A stretch of DNA of 64,000 nt from Stichopus chloronotus (GCA_021234535.1 CM037850.1:13802114-13866113), one strand, 5' to 3'; positions 38,281-50,945 are shown, numbered from the stretch's first letter. The notes: generated by a model from the letters alone, not told the origin. Numbers and translations: made by a program.

Positions 38281-38316
38281 GAGTTTCTTACAATGATGAA
38301 CAAGTGGAAGAGGATG
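38281..38316 (+). CDS. ANO: Anoctamin candidate small common exon (36 nt, phase 1-1)
   Basis: The acceptor TTTTTGTTTACAG ends at 38280. The exon reads VSYNDEQVEED after a codon shared with the previous exon, and ends before gtagtg at 38317, a sub-optimal donor. Length is 36 nt, phase 1 at both sides, so it is symmetric and could be skipped. It joins upstream to any of the exons at 7359, 16601 or 30910, and downstream to 46134 (g+gc, Gly). The acidic peptide matches the character of the following exon. The frame fit on both sides is the main support; the weak donor is the main doubt. Confidence 0.6.
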
Positions 38317-39234
38317 GTAGTGTATTATATTTTAAATTTACTAACACCCTCACATCAGCCTTCAGTGCTTCGTTTCTTTTGATGCAGTTAACCATTCAAG
38401 TTCACTCTAATAAATTAATTAATTAATGCACAAATCAGGGTTTTGCTTTCATTTCTGTCAGCAGTAAACCTGATCACAATATATACTGTATAACATGAAA
38501 AGGCATGGCAGCAAAGTGCAACAAAAGTTGTTTTAAAAGTTAATGAAGGTAATAGACCATTCTGCTGAGTCATACTTCGTATGGTATCATAAAAGTATAT
38601 TTTCTGAAAAAGTTTACAACATGTGGCAAAAGCACTTCCATTATAAGCTTTTTACGTGAGTAGGTCAAATAAAGGGAGTGAAAACTTCACAGTGGCTTAA
38701 CTCATCGTATATGATGCTAACTTGTCTCAACGCAACAGTTGCACTCCCATTTTCTGTACCAAGCTCCACATCACTGGCTGGAAGATGTTGGGAGGGGTGG
38801 TGGGGAGTTGTGTTGAGGCAGGTAAATGAGTAGTTTATTAACCAAAGTAGGTGAGTTTTGGGATACGCTTTTTAAAATAAAGCTACCTGTATTGAATCAG
38901 AGCCGTAAGTTGCAAAATTGAAACCCTAATTTGTGCTTTAAATAACATCCATCTAATCAAGCTTTGCCAATCAGCTTTTTGTCATCCCCTTAATTTTGTT
39001 TTTATGTCATTTGTCTTCTTTGTTTGTTCAAGGTCTTTGTTTGTTTAAGGTCATCAGAGCTTTCAGCCTTTAGTGCTCAAGATGACACAAATTAATAATG
39101 GTCAACAAGATCAGCACAAATACACAATGCATAAGTACACTCAACTTGTAACCCTGAGGAATTAAAACTTGTGCTGTAAATTGTGCATGCCTGTAAATAT
39201 TGTGATGAGAATAAAGATCCAGTATGATTGGAAT

Positions 39235-39370
39235 GAAGATGTAAGCAGTGCACACCTGTAGCTAGCACGATCAGATGTTGCAAGCAGTACACATCTGTAG
39301 CTAGCGCGGTGAGATGTTGCAAGCAGTGCACACCTGTAGCTAGCGCGATCAGATGTTGCAAGCATCACAC
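39235..39370 (+). repeat. 39 bp tandem repeat, about 3.5 copies
   Basis: GATGTTGCAAGCAGT...CACCTGTAGCTAGCGCGATCA recurs with GATGTTG at 39274, 39313 and 39352, exact period 39. A diverged start (39237) and a stray GATGTTGCAAACC at 39402 bracket it. Confidence 0.9.
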
Positions 39371-41900
39371 AGAGCAGATGTACTGTATTGTAATTAATGA
39401 AGATGTTGCAAACCATACACCATTATGTAAATTTAGGAAGCTGTATCTCTTAATTCCAACACACTTATTGAAGAATCTCATTGAATGAGAGAATTATTCA
39501 AAGTGGAGTTGACAACTCCACTCCTGACTTACCTGTCTCTACAAATGCACTCTCATTTACTGTGTCAAGAGCACTGATAACTTTTAATGCTGCTGTTGGT
39601 ACGGTCTGATTTCATATTGGACTTAGCGCCTCCTTCCCACTCTAGCATGTGGAGGATATGATGTGTATAGCTTGCATTCATATGATGCTTGGCAACTTTT
39701 CTTTAATAATTAATAGTTATGTTGTGGCATCTATAGCTGTTACAATACCTCTTATTTTGGAAAAAAATAAGATAGTGCAAACTAAATAAAAACTCAGGGC
39801 ATATTCATAATGTAAGTTTAGAAAATTTGCTCTACATGCACGGGTTAGATCCGAACGTAACATATACATGTATAGAAGTGTAGAAAAATGTTTGTTTCAG
39901 CAAAATTTGCTGTGCATTGAAAGAGGAAGTCAACTTAAAGAAACTTGTCATTCCCACCTGATGGTATTTGACAACCAATACTACCTGTTTTCTGTGTTTG
40001 TATGAATAAGCTTTGACAACAATAGAAGACAACTGTTTACTCTACAACACAGGTTTGAAACCAAAACACTCATGTATATGCTTTTACAGTTAGCATACTC
40101 AATGTACAGTAATAATATGTTTACATTTTATAGGAACTTGGTCAAGATTACCAAGCTATCATTATATATGTTGTATTCATTCAACAGATTGCAGAGTTTT
40201 CTTCTTATAACCAAACCACATTTGCAAGGACTCTATGCCATGTACCTTCACACATACTGCATGCCTGGCTACTCTGGGCACAACAGCTAGATGTATGTTC
40301 ATGTACATCAGCAGGCATAGTTTGCTTCAACCAAGCAACATGTTACAACCAATCTTCATTGCACATTGGTCAGATTACTTAGGCTACAATGTTGAAGTAC
40401 TACTAATGTTGATGTGTTCATTCACTACATCATAGTTGTTATCATTCCCAAACAACAGATTCAACTGACCCATACAGCTTATTTACCATACAGTATTTGC
40501 TCAAGCACAAACTGGTGTGTTTATTCACTAGCACAGTTTGTTAACTAGTGTAACCAAACAACACATGCTACAACCCATTTACGTGACATACTGTAAGTAT
40601 ACAATACTTGCAATGTGCAAGCACCTGCTGTATAGCATGTGCATTCCAAACAACTGTGTGATTTCAATCAAACCGCATTCGCTTTCAATGGTTCATGCAC
40701 CCATGCTACCGTATGTCACGCTGTAAGCAGTGTAGGCTCTCCACCACCGATTACACTGTATTCATTCCCTAATGCACTGTCTGTTAACCTAACAACATAT
40801 TAAAATTAGCCATCCATACTGTGTAACTCACTGCAATATGATTAAGATGCTGCATGCATCCTCCTTTGTACACAATTGAGCAATTTGTGCGATGCCTTGC
40901 ACAGATACCAGCCATGACTACTTGACTACATCTCAAGTGTTTCTCATTTTGTTTTGATGGAAGTTTGGCTGTACTACCATACACATCATCAGTGCCTTCT
41001 AATGAAGTCATCGATGTGTGTAGTATACAACCTCAATATTGTTAGATGCTTGTTACATCTGTACAAGGTGTTGATAAAAGTGAAAGATGTTCTGCCATTA
41101 GTGATAGTGTGCAGTATCGTTTCACGATTCATCTTATGTCAACAACAGCTAGTATCTATGTGAGCAGTTGACATTCATTTCATCAGGAATATTAACTCAT
41201 TGAGAAAAATTAGACTAGAAGACTTTATAGTCTACAGTGTAGACTTCATCCAAACACACCGTTTGCATATTACGGACCAAGTCAACTGACCACAGTAAAT
41301 TTATTGATTGGTATGTCTTTTAATTGACCCAAGCTTAAACTATGCATTGTATGTGTCAGCAAGGGGTAAGTTCAATCATTTGTGTACATACCCACACCAG
41401 TGAGTTGTGGGGTTTGCATTATCAGTGCATGTCCCACTACTCATAAGAACACGTTGAAATTTGAACTAACACTTCTGGTGATGACTGTCAGTGATAATGA
41501 TCAGTTTTTACTCACCAGTCTTCACTATGCAGTGAGGAACATTGTGCATCATATAGAGGATAATGGTTGACTTGTCTTTTGTACAACACTACATATAGAT
41601 CCTGTAAGAAATACTAAATACTGTGGGTATTATCGTTAGAAGATTTATGAAGACAACTTTTGTTTTTGTTTAACACTTTCGATGGCAAAAGTATAATGGT
41701 ACAGACAAATGTATAAATAGCAGGTTTGTTGTATGCCTCCTTCAGTAAAATAATTTATTAAGGAATATCTTTGTAGAAAGGATGTCAAAGTTTGAATAAT
41801 GCTCTGCATGTCTAGTGGAAAGTCACATATATTTCTCACTAAAACTCACTAAAAGTCACTTTAATTATACTCACTGTTTCTAATGATATTTTTTGCTTTT

Positions 41901-41928
41901 GTTTTTGCTGTGTTTATTAAAGGTAAGC
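41901..41928 (+). promoter_or_regulatory. Candidate recursive (ratchet) splice site
   Basis: A long T-rich tract and TTTATTAAAG end at 41922 and are followed directly by GTAAGC, i.e. an acceptor and a donor with no exon between, inside the 7.8 kb intron. Such zero-length sites are known in long introns of flies and vertebrates. Chance occurrence is possible. Confidence 0.25.
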
Positions 41929-43428
41929 TTGCTATGGCATTCCAGTTCCTTTGAAATATGCTTCAAATTTGTTAAGGTTAACATATCATTAGGCTGTACT
42001 GTTAATTCAACTTGCAGTGAGGGTCCTTGGTAACTATTTTTATGTAATTTGTATGCGAGGCCTCTGAACTTGATATGCAGTCAGTGTATGCCTCAGGTCA
42101 AGTCTGAAGTTCTCTTGTTGTTTTGAAATTAACTATTTAGTTCTTCTATCTATTTTTCAAAAGAAAATGCATTGCTATTGGCAACTTTCCTGAAGTTAAG
42201 TCATTTCATTGTTGCTGAACGCGAGCAGGGTTTGAATTCACTGTCGCTTGTTTGGAAGATAACAGACGAATTTACAGCTCACCTTTAATTACACCTAATA
42301 GCAAGATTGTGATTGTTGACTTAATTACTCCTCATGAAAACTGCTCTTAATAGGATTGAATCAAAGTTGAGATATATTAATAGCTTATAATGTCAGTATT
42401 GATTCTAGAAGTAAATCATTTCTGTTATTTTAAGCATACATTAAATGAAAACATACAGCCCACTATATCCAGTGCTAGACGGAATTGTTATGTTTATATA
42501 ATGCTACATTGCTCTAACATTAAGAAAATAAACAAGACATGACAGACAATATCTGAAGTAGTTAAAAGTTCAATAGAAACAGTTGTGATACATCTCTGCA
42601 TAGTGTATGTCACATCTTCAGTGTATGTACAAGATAGTACTCAATCCCACCTAGGAACTCTATAAAATATTTAAACCCTTGTGTACCATGTGCATACCGT
42701 CCTGTGCTGTTGTTTAACACCCACCAAAAGAGTGCTTCAAAGTACCTTTAGTGAATGGTACAAAAAATCCTCTGATAAATTATACAGCACAGCTACAAAT
42801 ACAGTACTGGGTACTGTGTGTGTAGGTTGCACAGAAAGGTTGAATGCAGTTGTACACTGAAATAAAAGTTTTGGAGGCTCTAAGTGTGGCAAGTAGTTTT
42901 TGTCCCAAAGTGCTGAAGCATGTCTCAGTGGGAACAATTGTCAATTAACTAGAGCACTACAGTATTAACAGCACACACTCCCTCCCCTCGCATAACCTAT
43001 GCATTTACTGCATTAACCATAATCTAGCAACTGGCAATTGTGTATGTGCATATCTGGTTGCCGTCCTTACATAATTGCTAGCCTTTTTCCTAGCAGCGGA
43101 ACGATTCTGCACAAACTTTAAAGAGGGATAGTTGTCTGTAAGTTGCTGAAATAACCTAAAATGAAACTTATATCTAAGCAAGAGCAGAATAAAAAACAGT
43201 TTGTTTAAAATATATAGAGGAGTGCTCACATCCCCCCCCCCCTTTTTACCCCCTCTCTCCTTGGTGTGGTGCTTTTCTTTGGGCTTAATATAATGAACCT
43301 GACAGACATTCCTCATTGATTTTAGTGTTCAGCAAAATCTCATTGTTACTTTCTTGCTTGTATGTACCATATGTCTAGGTATCTATATGTGTGAGTGTAG
43401 AAGCGTGGTGTTAGTCCTAGATGCAACT

Positions 43429-44040
43429 ATTAACCATTATAGCCAAACAAATAGACCACCCTAGGTCATAGTCTTGAAAACAGACCTGCCAATCCTGCCT
43501 TTCTCAGAAATAGGGAGATTTGGAACTTTATATCCTGTAAATGTGGGAGAAGTGGGGAGAAAATCCAGGAGATTTAGAGTTAAATATATACTGTAGCAGT
43601 TCAAACAAACAACTGCATTTGAGGTACAGTAGGCTTGAAATTGGGAGAGTCTCCTTTCAGGGTGTGAGTTTGCCAAAAACAGAAAGCCTCCTGGTAAAAC
43701 CATAAAGAGTTGACCGGTGTGTGAAAATGAACTAGTAACCATAATATAGCCTAGCAAAGAGACCACTCGTGGTCGTAGCCTTAAAATGAACTTGTAACCA
43801 TTTTAGCTTAGTAAGATCTCATAGCCTTAAAATGAACTCTAGGTGAATGAACCAGTACTCATTGTAGCCAAGCAAACAGACCACTCTATGTCATAGCCTA
43901 GTAAACAAGCTAGAAGCCATTCTAACCTAGCAAAGAGACCACTCTAGGTCATAGCCTAGTAAACAAGCTAGAAGCCACTCTAACCTAGGGAAGACACCAC
44001 TCTAGGTCATATCCCAGAAAGTGAACTAGCAATGTCTAGC
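43429..44040 (+). repeat. About 58 bp tandem repeat, split by an unrelated segment
   Basis: Units of the type GACCACTCTAGGTCATAGCC + AAGCTAGAAGCCATTCTAACC; GCCTAGTAAACAAGCTAGAA occurs at 43896 and 43954. An isolated unit at 43429-43484 is separated from the rest by about 240 bases (43485-43725) of different character (CAGAAATAGGGAGATTTGGA, GTGGGGAGAAAATCCAGGAG), probably an insertion. Confidence 0.7.
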
Positions 44041-46133
44041 AAACGTTTTAGTCTAACAAATATACTTTACTGTATCTCCCTATCTTAGATGTGCTGCAAA
44101 ACATGTCAGCCTTGCCCTCTTTACAGTAGCCAACATAAAATTTTACATTTGGAATGCTCACTGGGCTTCTCTTGATAGTGTTGCTTCCTTGTCGATACTC
44201 TGGTTACCGTGGAGACACATCTGACAGTATTGAAAAAAAACAAAAACAAAAAAAACAAGGTCAGTCCAGTATGTTGAAACAAAAGTACTAAGCAAGACCC
44301 CATGCATAGGTTTGTTGACACATCCTATTTAATGAAATTGTTTTAATCACAATGGTAAACTTGTTGTGAGACCCACAGTATATGCACAGTATACTGCATC
44401 TTCTGCTAGTATATTGTACAATAGGGTAGTGTTGTAACTTTATCATTACAGAAGGGAGGATGATGTTGCAGAAACATAAGCCATCTTTTGCTTCAAACTG
44501 AGTGAAGGACTTAGTGGGTTTGCCTGGAATAGTGTATGTTTGAAACATTTTCAATTCAAATTCTTTTGTCTTCCAATCAAGAATAATTTGACATATATTC
44601 AAAGCAGACTTCTTGTTGATTGTGGGAATTACTTTTGGCTTTTTCTAAAAGTCAGTGTATTACAGTCAGGCCCATTGCCCATAATGATTGATTGAAATGT
44701 GAAGAAAATAGTCAACATTGTCACATGTGCTGGTGGGCCCAACCCCTTGTCACATATCTTATGTAGCTTCAGTATGTAGGTGGTTGAATCGCAGCATAGT
44801 ATGGCAGCTAACGATTGCTGTTAATTAGTATAGATACATTTACAATGCTGTAAACAAATTAAGTGTGTTTTTAGTGCTCATAGCACACCCACAAGACTTT
44901 TACATATTTTTAATCTGTGGTAACGTTAAGTCATCATCAGTCCTTCAATACTTTTATCCATTTGTATGTGTTAATTCCAGCTAATCCATTAAGGGCACAT
45001 TGCCTCTTTTTATTTGGTGCTTTTATTTACTTAAGTTACGCCTCACTTACCTGTCTCAGCACAACATCCTGCACTTCCATCTATCATGCCTAGAGTACTG
45101 GTAACCTTGTAACACCTCCTTTGAGGCTGTTTGGTCCTTTCCAGATAAGCGCACCCTTCCCATTCTGCCGTGCTAATGTGCCAGGAGTGTGTTGTTACAA
45201 TGTTGTTGTTACATCATTTTATGTTCTGAAGTTGTTTCGTGATAGCTATGTGTGCAGGATCAACCAATTAAAACTATTAACACAAAGTTATTCTTTTCTT
45301 TCTTTTCCCATGCTGGTCATAAATTAGCTTACAGTAAGTTCATTTTCCTGTAGTTATTACACTGTCTACACCTACTGCTACAATCCTATCCTGTGGTAGC
45401 CTTCCTTCTTGACTGTGTGTTTGGAGTGGGAGGGAGGTGTGTGTAATTATTACAACTCCTGAAGGACAGAGCAGGGAGTTGCTGGACAGAGAGTATATAC
45501 AAGTCTCCTGTTTATTGACATTGTCTCATTTAAACTTGAGTTTTGTGCAGTAAAGTTGACAGTTTAACCTGTTTGAACATGTTGGTAGTCTAGAAATTTT
45601 GACTGAGTGCAGTATGTATACAGTACTGTTGGTTTTCTTGAGGGAGTGGGTGGGGGGGACTGTTTGTAAAAAGACCCATATAGTGATGAACATGTATAAT
45701 GTGTGTTCATTTGAGACATCTAGTTTCCAATGTGTGACTATTTGAGACATGTAGTTTTGGTTTGATCAGTTGGTTCTTTTAGCAGTACAGTAGATCTTAT
45801 GGTTGGGGAGGGAAAGAAAAGAAGAGAGACTTGTGAGCTGAATTCAGGAGACGAGACATTATGCCAAATTATTTGTCATATTTCACTTACACAAAGTGGT
45901 CACAGTGGGGTTCACAATGTAGGAGTTAGTATTTTATTCATGTTTAAGGAAATAACACTTGATTCTGAATGGTTTAATCCAAATGGCAGAACAGTTACAG
46001 CCAGTGTGAGTAATTGCAAGATATTGCAAACCTGGTTCTAACATTTTTTAACCTTAGTATATAGCATTGATGATAGCCATTTGCAGTTAAGCCCGCACCT
46101 CTTTCAAGTTCTCCCTCCTGTTTGTTTTCATAG

Positions 46134-46216
46134 GCCAAGAAAGTGCTGCTGCACCAAGTGAGATTGAACTGAGTGATGCTCCAGCCAACAATGAGAAGCA
46201 GCCGTTGCATTCCAGG
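46134..46216 (+). CDS. ANO: Anoctamin N-terminal variable-region exon
   Basis: The acceptor TTTGTTTTCATAG precedes 46134 and the donor gtaggt starts at 46217. The 83 nt read, after a shared Gly codon, QESAAAPSEIELSDAP then ANNEKQPLHSR, entering in phase 1 and leaving in phase 0. That is exactly the phase of the next exon at 47537, which carries the first conserved block. The peptide is acidic and polar without membrane segments, typical of the disordered leader before the dimerisation domain. The frame stays open beyond the donor for 23 more codons with an acidic, coding-like composition, before TAA at 46286, so a second donor may exist (see findings). Confidence 0.8.
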
Positions 46217-47536
46217 GTAGGTAACATTAGCGCTGATGATGAAGATGCATTGACTGAGAACCTTCCTCTCACAGCACCTGGTATTTAATCCTTATCAACC
46301 TCACAGTGTATAATTTATTGTTGTACTATGCTAAAAATCACTAGAGCTTGAAGATGGAATTTGTTCTTAAAAGGTGTCGTTGAAAGTTATCTATTTATCT
46401 ATCTGTCTGTCTATCTGTCACCCATGTGAGCCCCTTGGCCCATTTTATGCAATTGTGCAAAATGCCTCTCCTGCAGTTTCTCTTGTACAATGTTGATGGT
46501 TTGTCATAATGATACTCTGTTAGTGGTCTATCTTAGAGTGTACATGAATGTAGTCCAGGGTTCTATGTGGGCCGTATGGTCCATTTTGTGCAATCCTGAC
46601 AAAGTTTTCCCCTCCTACTTTAACGGTGCCCCTTTAAATGTCATGCAACATCGTAAATATCCCCGTTATGCATGAGCGATGTTTAAGTAAAGGGGGAATG
46701 GGTTCAGATAGTGTCCTAACTGAAACTCAATTTAGTCTAAGTACATGTAGGTAGAAGCATTAACGAGGCACTTTAGGTTATTCAGTTAGTCTTTCCAAAC
46801 CTGTCAACTTTGTGTCAAGTTTCCTACAGCATAAGGGTTCTACTGACCAATCACTGGTCCAACTAATTAATATAGTCCTCATGTGACACATGCAAATGAA
46901 CACTAATGAGCTAGTGGGTAATGGTTTTGAAAATTTTGAAGCAATTTTTCCACAGTAGTTCTAATTTATATTCTCATAGCTAGTACAAACCAGGTAGAAA
47001 ATGTACAAAAATGACAGTTTCATAATTATTGGATATTAAACTTGAATAGTGATGCAATTATAAGCATTGTAATTTGGTGGTGCCCATTAAATGTATCACA
47101 CATTTATCGACAAGATCCAATTCCTGCACTGTTTGTGCTCTAGTTAATGATATTCTACAAATTATGCAGTCCTACAGATTCTCTTGTACATGCAATGTTG
47201 GTAATTCAATATAATGATACTTCTGGTGGTTCCTATGATTATGATATTATATACACAATACTGATATGTAAATGGTATGCTCCGGGTGTTCAAGTACAGT
47301 ATGAGCCTCTGCACCGCTGGTGCTCTGCTTTGTCCATGTTCTTGAAGTTTGCAGACGTATAGAATTTTTATGTTAGACATGAAGAGCTCTTCAATTGTTT
47401 TCCATTGTCTGCTGGTCCATTCATGTTGGTAAAAATTCAGGTTTTATGAGAGAATCTATGAGACTGTGACCAATTGAACAAAGATTGTGTCTGTGAATGA
47501 AAAACCAAGGGCCTGACTGGGACTTTCTTCTTTCAG
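46217..47536 (+). other. Intron between exons 46134 and 47537
   Basis: 1.3 kb. The first 69 bases stay open in the upstream frame. A TCTA/TCTG tetranucleotide repeat lies at about 46389-46418. No other exon is seen. Confidence 0.7.
46389..46418 (+). repeat. (TCTA/TCTG)n microsatellite
   Basis: About seven tetranucleotide units, mixed TCTA and TCTG. Confidence 0.8.
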
Positions 47537-47725
47537 TCCCCTGCCAAGAAAGAATCCAAGGGAAGCAGTGATGAGGACCAATATTTCAAAGATGGGGTGA
47601 GGAAGATTGACTACATCCTTGCCTTCAAAAAGGAAGTCAAGGAAGGCGAAGATGAAGACAAGAGGAACAAGAGACGGAAAGAGTACTTTGATAATCTCAG
47701 AGAGGAAGGAATAGAGATTGAAGAG
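47537..47725 (+). CDS. ANO: Anoctamin dimerisation domain, first exon
   Basis: The acceptor CTTCTTTCAG ends at 47536; the donor gtatga starts at 47726. The exon is 189 nt, phase 0 at both ends, 63 codons. It opens with SPAKKESKGSSDEDQ and continues YFKDGVRKIDYILAFKK, the first strand of the anoctamin N-terminal domain (family pattern FRDG-R-IDYVL). An acidic/basic loop with KEGEDEDKRNKRRKE follows, then YFDNLREEGIEIEE, matching the family's RR-EFE-NLR-EGLELE helix. Such exons are conserved across TMEM16 paralogues. The next conserved exon, starting EEEKITF, is 11.8 kb downstream, unusually far, and that gap holds three phase-0 small-exon candidates. Confidence 0.96.
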
Positions 47726-49441
47726 GTATGACTGGTTAAGCAGATGAAATAAACCACTCATTACTGCTAGTGTCATCTTCAAGTGAAGTGCACACTGAAG
47801 TCTTCAATACAGGCTTTCTCAAATTGGTGATGAACAGGTCACTTGTGGTATATGGATGTGGTGTGGAGTGGCATGCGAAAAATTACAGGCCAGCAGGATA
47901 GTGAAGAAGAATATTTTCCCAAACTTTCAAATAATTTAAAAATTCAAATAATTTACCATTGAAGATTGGACATTTTTTATAAACTTTGCACCAGGAAAGT
48001 GATCAAACTTTGTACCATTTTGCATCTGACGTCAGCCTTTACAAAAAAATCAAGGGGTATAAGGCAAGGCTCTGTGGCACATTTCATCAAAATAATTTTG
48101 TAATGTGGTATTTATCAAATCTGAGGAAATTTGCTTCAATGAAAGATAGAATTCTGGCAGCGTTTGGTGTACCGTTCCAGCAGTAATGTAACGTTTATCT
48201 GGTCAGTGTAGTATGTCTGCTTTTCTCTTGCCTGATAATGGATGTGTTATGCACCAATATGGATACATAGGAATTGCATAGGTATAGATGATTACGTTGC
48301 TCCATTTAGCTCCCAAAAATGTGTTAATGTAATTTATCACCTTTCGTTGAAATTTTGGAAGTGGCAGATGTAGCGAGCATTGATTCGCAGATATTAACTG
48401 AAGGTAAACCTCAAGTCTTTAAGAAGGTATTACTAGTGTCAAGAATCCGAGACAGCACAGTTCTTCATATTGATTGGTAATGTATGCTAGATCCATGAAA
48501 AAAGTAATTGGAGCAGTAGGAACTGCATTTATTCCCTACACACAATATCATACACTCTTTGCAACTTGCCTCTGTTCGTAGCATGCCAACTCCATTATAA
48601 GACCATGTAGTGATACAGTCTGTGTGTAAGGGCTCCCCCATGCTGTCAGCCAGATATTCCTTAAAATGGAAGGAAGTTAGTTCATCTGATATTTTCCTGT
48701 GTATCAGGTCAGGAAAGGGGCCCCAGCATTGTGATGGAGGATTATTGTTTCTTGGAGCATTCACAAACTATCTATCAAAACCTTGTCAAAAGGAATTCCT
48801 GTTTAAAGATTTAACTCTAGGAAATGTGAAGAGCAGGAAGAAATGAGGAGGGTGGGGTTTATAGGTTAGCACCATGAAGGAGAAGGGGGGACAGGAATTG
48901 GGTTAGGGATTGGGATCCTGGAATACAAGTATTAAAGGGATCTGACAACTTACATATAAACACCAATAACTGACAAATAGTTGAATCCTGTTACACCTCC
49001 TCCATGCTTGTGCATGCTTCAATTATTCTGGTGGAGGATAGTGTGTAACTCTTTTTATCGTTTGGCTTATTTGGAATCTGAGAAAATTCCTCTCTCTGTA
49101 CATTGATAGAAATTGATCATACATAAATTTCTTCGACATTTTTAGTAGATTTATCTTTATATTTTTCTTGCATTTTATTTTTGTTAACAGTAGTTTTGCA
49201 ACAACTAGTAGTTTTATTCTGTTTACAAGAGCAAAAAAAAACAGCATTTTGTTAATTCACCATTGCATGTTAGTTACGTCTTGGGAATGGAACTTTTTGT
49301 AGAATTTCCACATCAACTTTGATATTTGGTTTTAATCATGGACTTTCTCAATCTCCTTGTCTTCTTTCTCTTCTCCTGTTGTGATGACGATTTCTCATCT
49401 TTCTTCTCGCCTTGCTGCTGAAAATTTGTTTCCTACTGCAG

Positions 49442-49456
49442 GCTGATGCTGACAGC
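49442..49456 (+). CDS. ANO: Candidate 15-nt microexon (ADADS) in the dimerisation linker
   Basis: A 15-base exon, GCT GAT GCT GAC AGC, lies between the acceptor TTTCCTACTGCAG and the consensus donor gtaagt at 49457. It is phase 0 on both sides, so inclusion adds five residues, Ala-Asp-Ala-Asp-Ser, after ...EIEE. The preceding 100 bases (about 49340-49440) are strongly pyrimidine-rich with CTGCTG words, the setting known for microexons in animals. The insertion falls in the family's length-variable loop between the two halves of the N-terminal domain. Acceptor, donor, phase and acidic character agree, but so short a feature needs transcript proof. Confidence 0.5.
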
Positions 49457-49575
49457 GTAAGTTATGAATATTTATGATGTTTTTTCAAGAGATTTCTTAT
49501 TAATATTCAATATTTTTTTGGTTAGTTTTTGATATATGGATGTGTTAATGTAAAGTTTGCACTTTCTGTGGGTAG

Positions 49576-49617
49576 ATTGGCTCGGTAGACCTGGAAAAAA
49601 AGAAAAAAACAGATGAA
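49576..49617 (+). CDS. ANO: Candidate 42-nt cassette exon (IGSVDLEKKKKTDE)
   Basis: The acceptor CACTTTCTGTGGGTAG ends at 49575 and the donor gtgagt begins at 49618. The 14 codons read IGSVDLEKKKKTDE, phase 0 on both sides, so they are compatible with skipping or joining to any of the neighbouring exons at 47537, 49442, 50946 or 59514. The peptide is charged and lysine-rich and would sit in the exposed loop before EEEKITFLK. It lies only 119 bases after the 15-nt candidate, so the two could be alternatives or a pair. The A-rich tract inside the exon slightly weakens confidence. Confidence 0.5.
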
Positions 49618-50945
49618 GTGAGTTCATCGTAGAGCCTTGAAATCTGAAATGTATTGAAAGCTAAAGGAATGATCTCGGCTAGAACAGGAATTGAAATTAA
49701 TTTAAGAGTTTAAATAATGGAATCACCATGCATCTGATACATGTGTCAATAACAAGAAAGGCTTAAGCAATGATTAGACACGCACACTTAACAACGAAGT
49801 AAGGCAAGTGATAACGTCAGAGTGATGAGGTAACGGTGTTGGGGTGTGCCGGGGGGGGGTGAGGTTGGGAGCATGAGCACAGGATGAAATCAGAGGAGGG
49901 AGAAAGCAGGAAATGGAAGGAACTGTTGCTCTGTTGATCATCGGCCTGATTGTTCTCAATATGCAGTATCTTGACAGTTCCTGGAAATGATGTACAAACA
50001 AATTAGCATTATCATATTATTCCAGATCTTAGCCTAGTATTATGTTTAAACAATGAGTATTAGCATAATATTCGGATCGTGGCCTAGTTTAAGGCATGTT
50101 TGGCTCATTGTGAAGAACTATGCCAGTGACACTGCAGTCAGTTCCTGATTTGATTTCCTTCTGTTTGGTAGTGATCTTTTCAGTGAAGACTTGACATTCA
50201 TTAATGTACTTTTCAGATTTCCTTACATTTTGTCACCCATTGACAGCCATCTTCAAATAGAATGTTTCTCATCTTGCTAGCTAGATCAAGGTAGAATTAG
50301 AATATATTCTTTGCTGTCATGTTCAGTAGTTCAAGGTAGAATATTTTACTCAGTTCAAGTTGCTATTTTGTTTTCTTTCCATAGAGTGTGTAGTAGTTGT
50401 AGAGGTACTGTTATATTAAATGCACTTTTCAGATTCCCATTGTAGACGGCAGTGCCCAAAAAGGAATATGTAACACAAGAGAACTGTAGAAAAAGATGCT
50501 TTGCATCAAGTGAAATATGTCTGAAGTCCAAAAGAAAGAACTGAAGAAAAAAGTTTTCAATTAATTTTAGTGATGTTCCTTTCATGGAGCTTTTGTTAAA
50601 GGATGAGAGGATACCAGTCAACGCTCATTATCAGCTTTCAGCCGAAGCTGAGGTTTCACCCAAGAAAAAAAGGCGTCAATAGCCGTCTGCAAATATCTTG
50701 GTCAAATTTAGTTCCCTCAAAATGTGGTTAAAGCTGCTATTAGCCTTTACCATTGAATATCACCCTGAAGGCTGAAGGAGGGCCCAAGACAGTGCACATG
50801 GCATACAAGCCACTCAGTAGTCTTTCAAGCCCTTCTTTTGGTGCCGTGTTTTTTTTTAGGCACCACGGTCTTTGGGGGCCCCACTTGTTTTTTGGGCATT
50901 GCGATTGTTAACATTGAGTTGTCCTCTTGACATTTTCATCATTAG

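Larger units (their letters stand above)
38317..46133 (+). other. Intron before exon 46134
   Basis: 7.8 kb without a supported exon. It holds a 39 bp tandem repeat (39235-39370), a possible recursive splice site (41922/41923), a run of 11 C (43232-43242) and a split 58 bp tandem repeat (43429-44040). Confidence 0.6.

Noticed and set aside
39092..39361. Minus-strand frames with repeated LATGVHCLQHL-type peptides
   Set aside because: Translation of the 39 bp tandem repeat; the multiple-of-three period keeps the frames open, with no other coding evidence.
43005..44602. Minus-strand frames of about 100 codons
   Set aside because: No domains, unusual composition, and they overlap homopolymer and repeat sequence inside an intron.
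47456..47782. Minus-strand frame of 108 codons
   Set aside because: Antisense shadow of the anoctamin exon 47537-47725.
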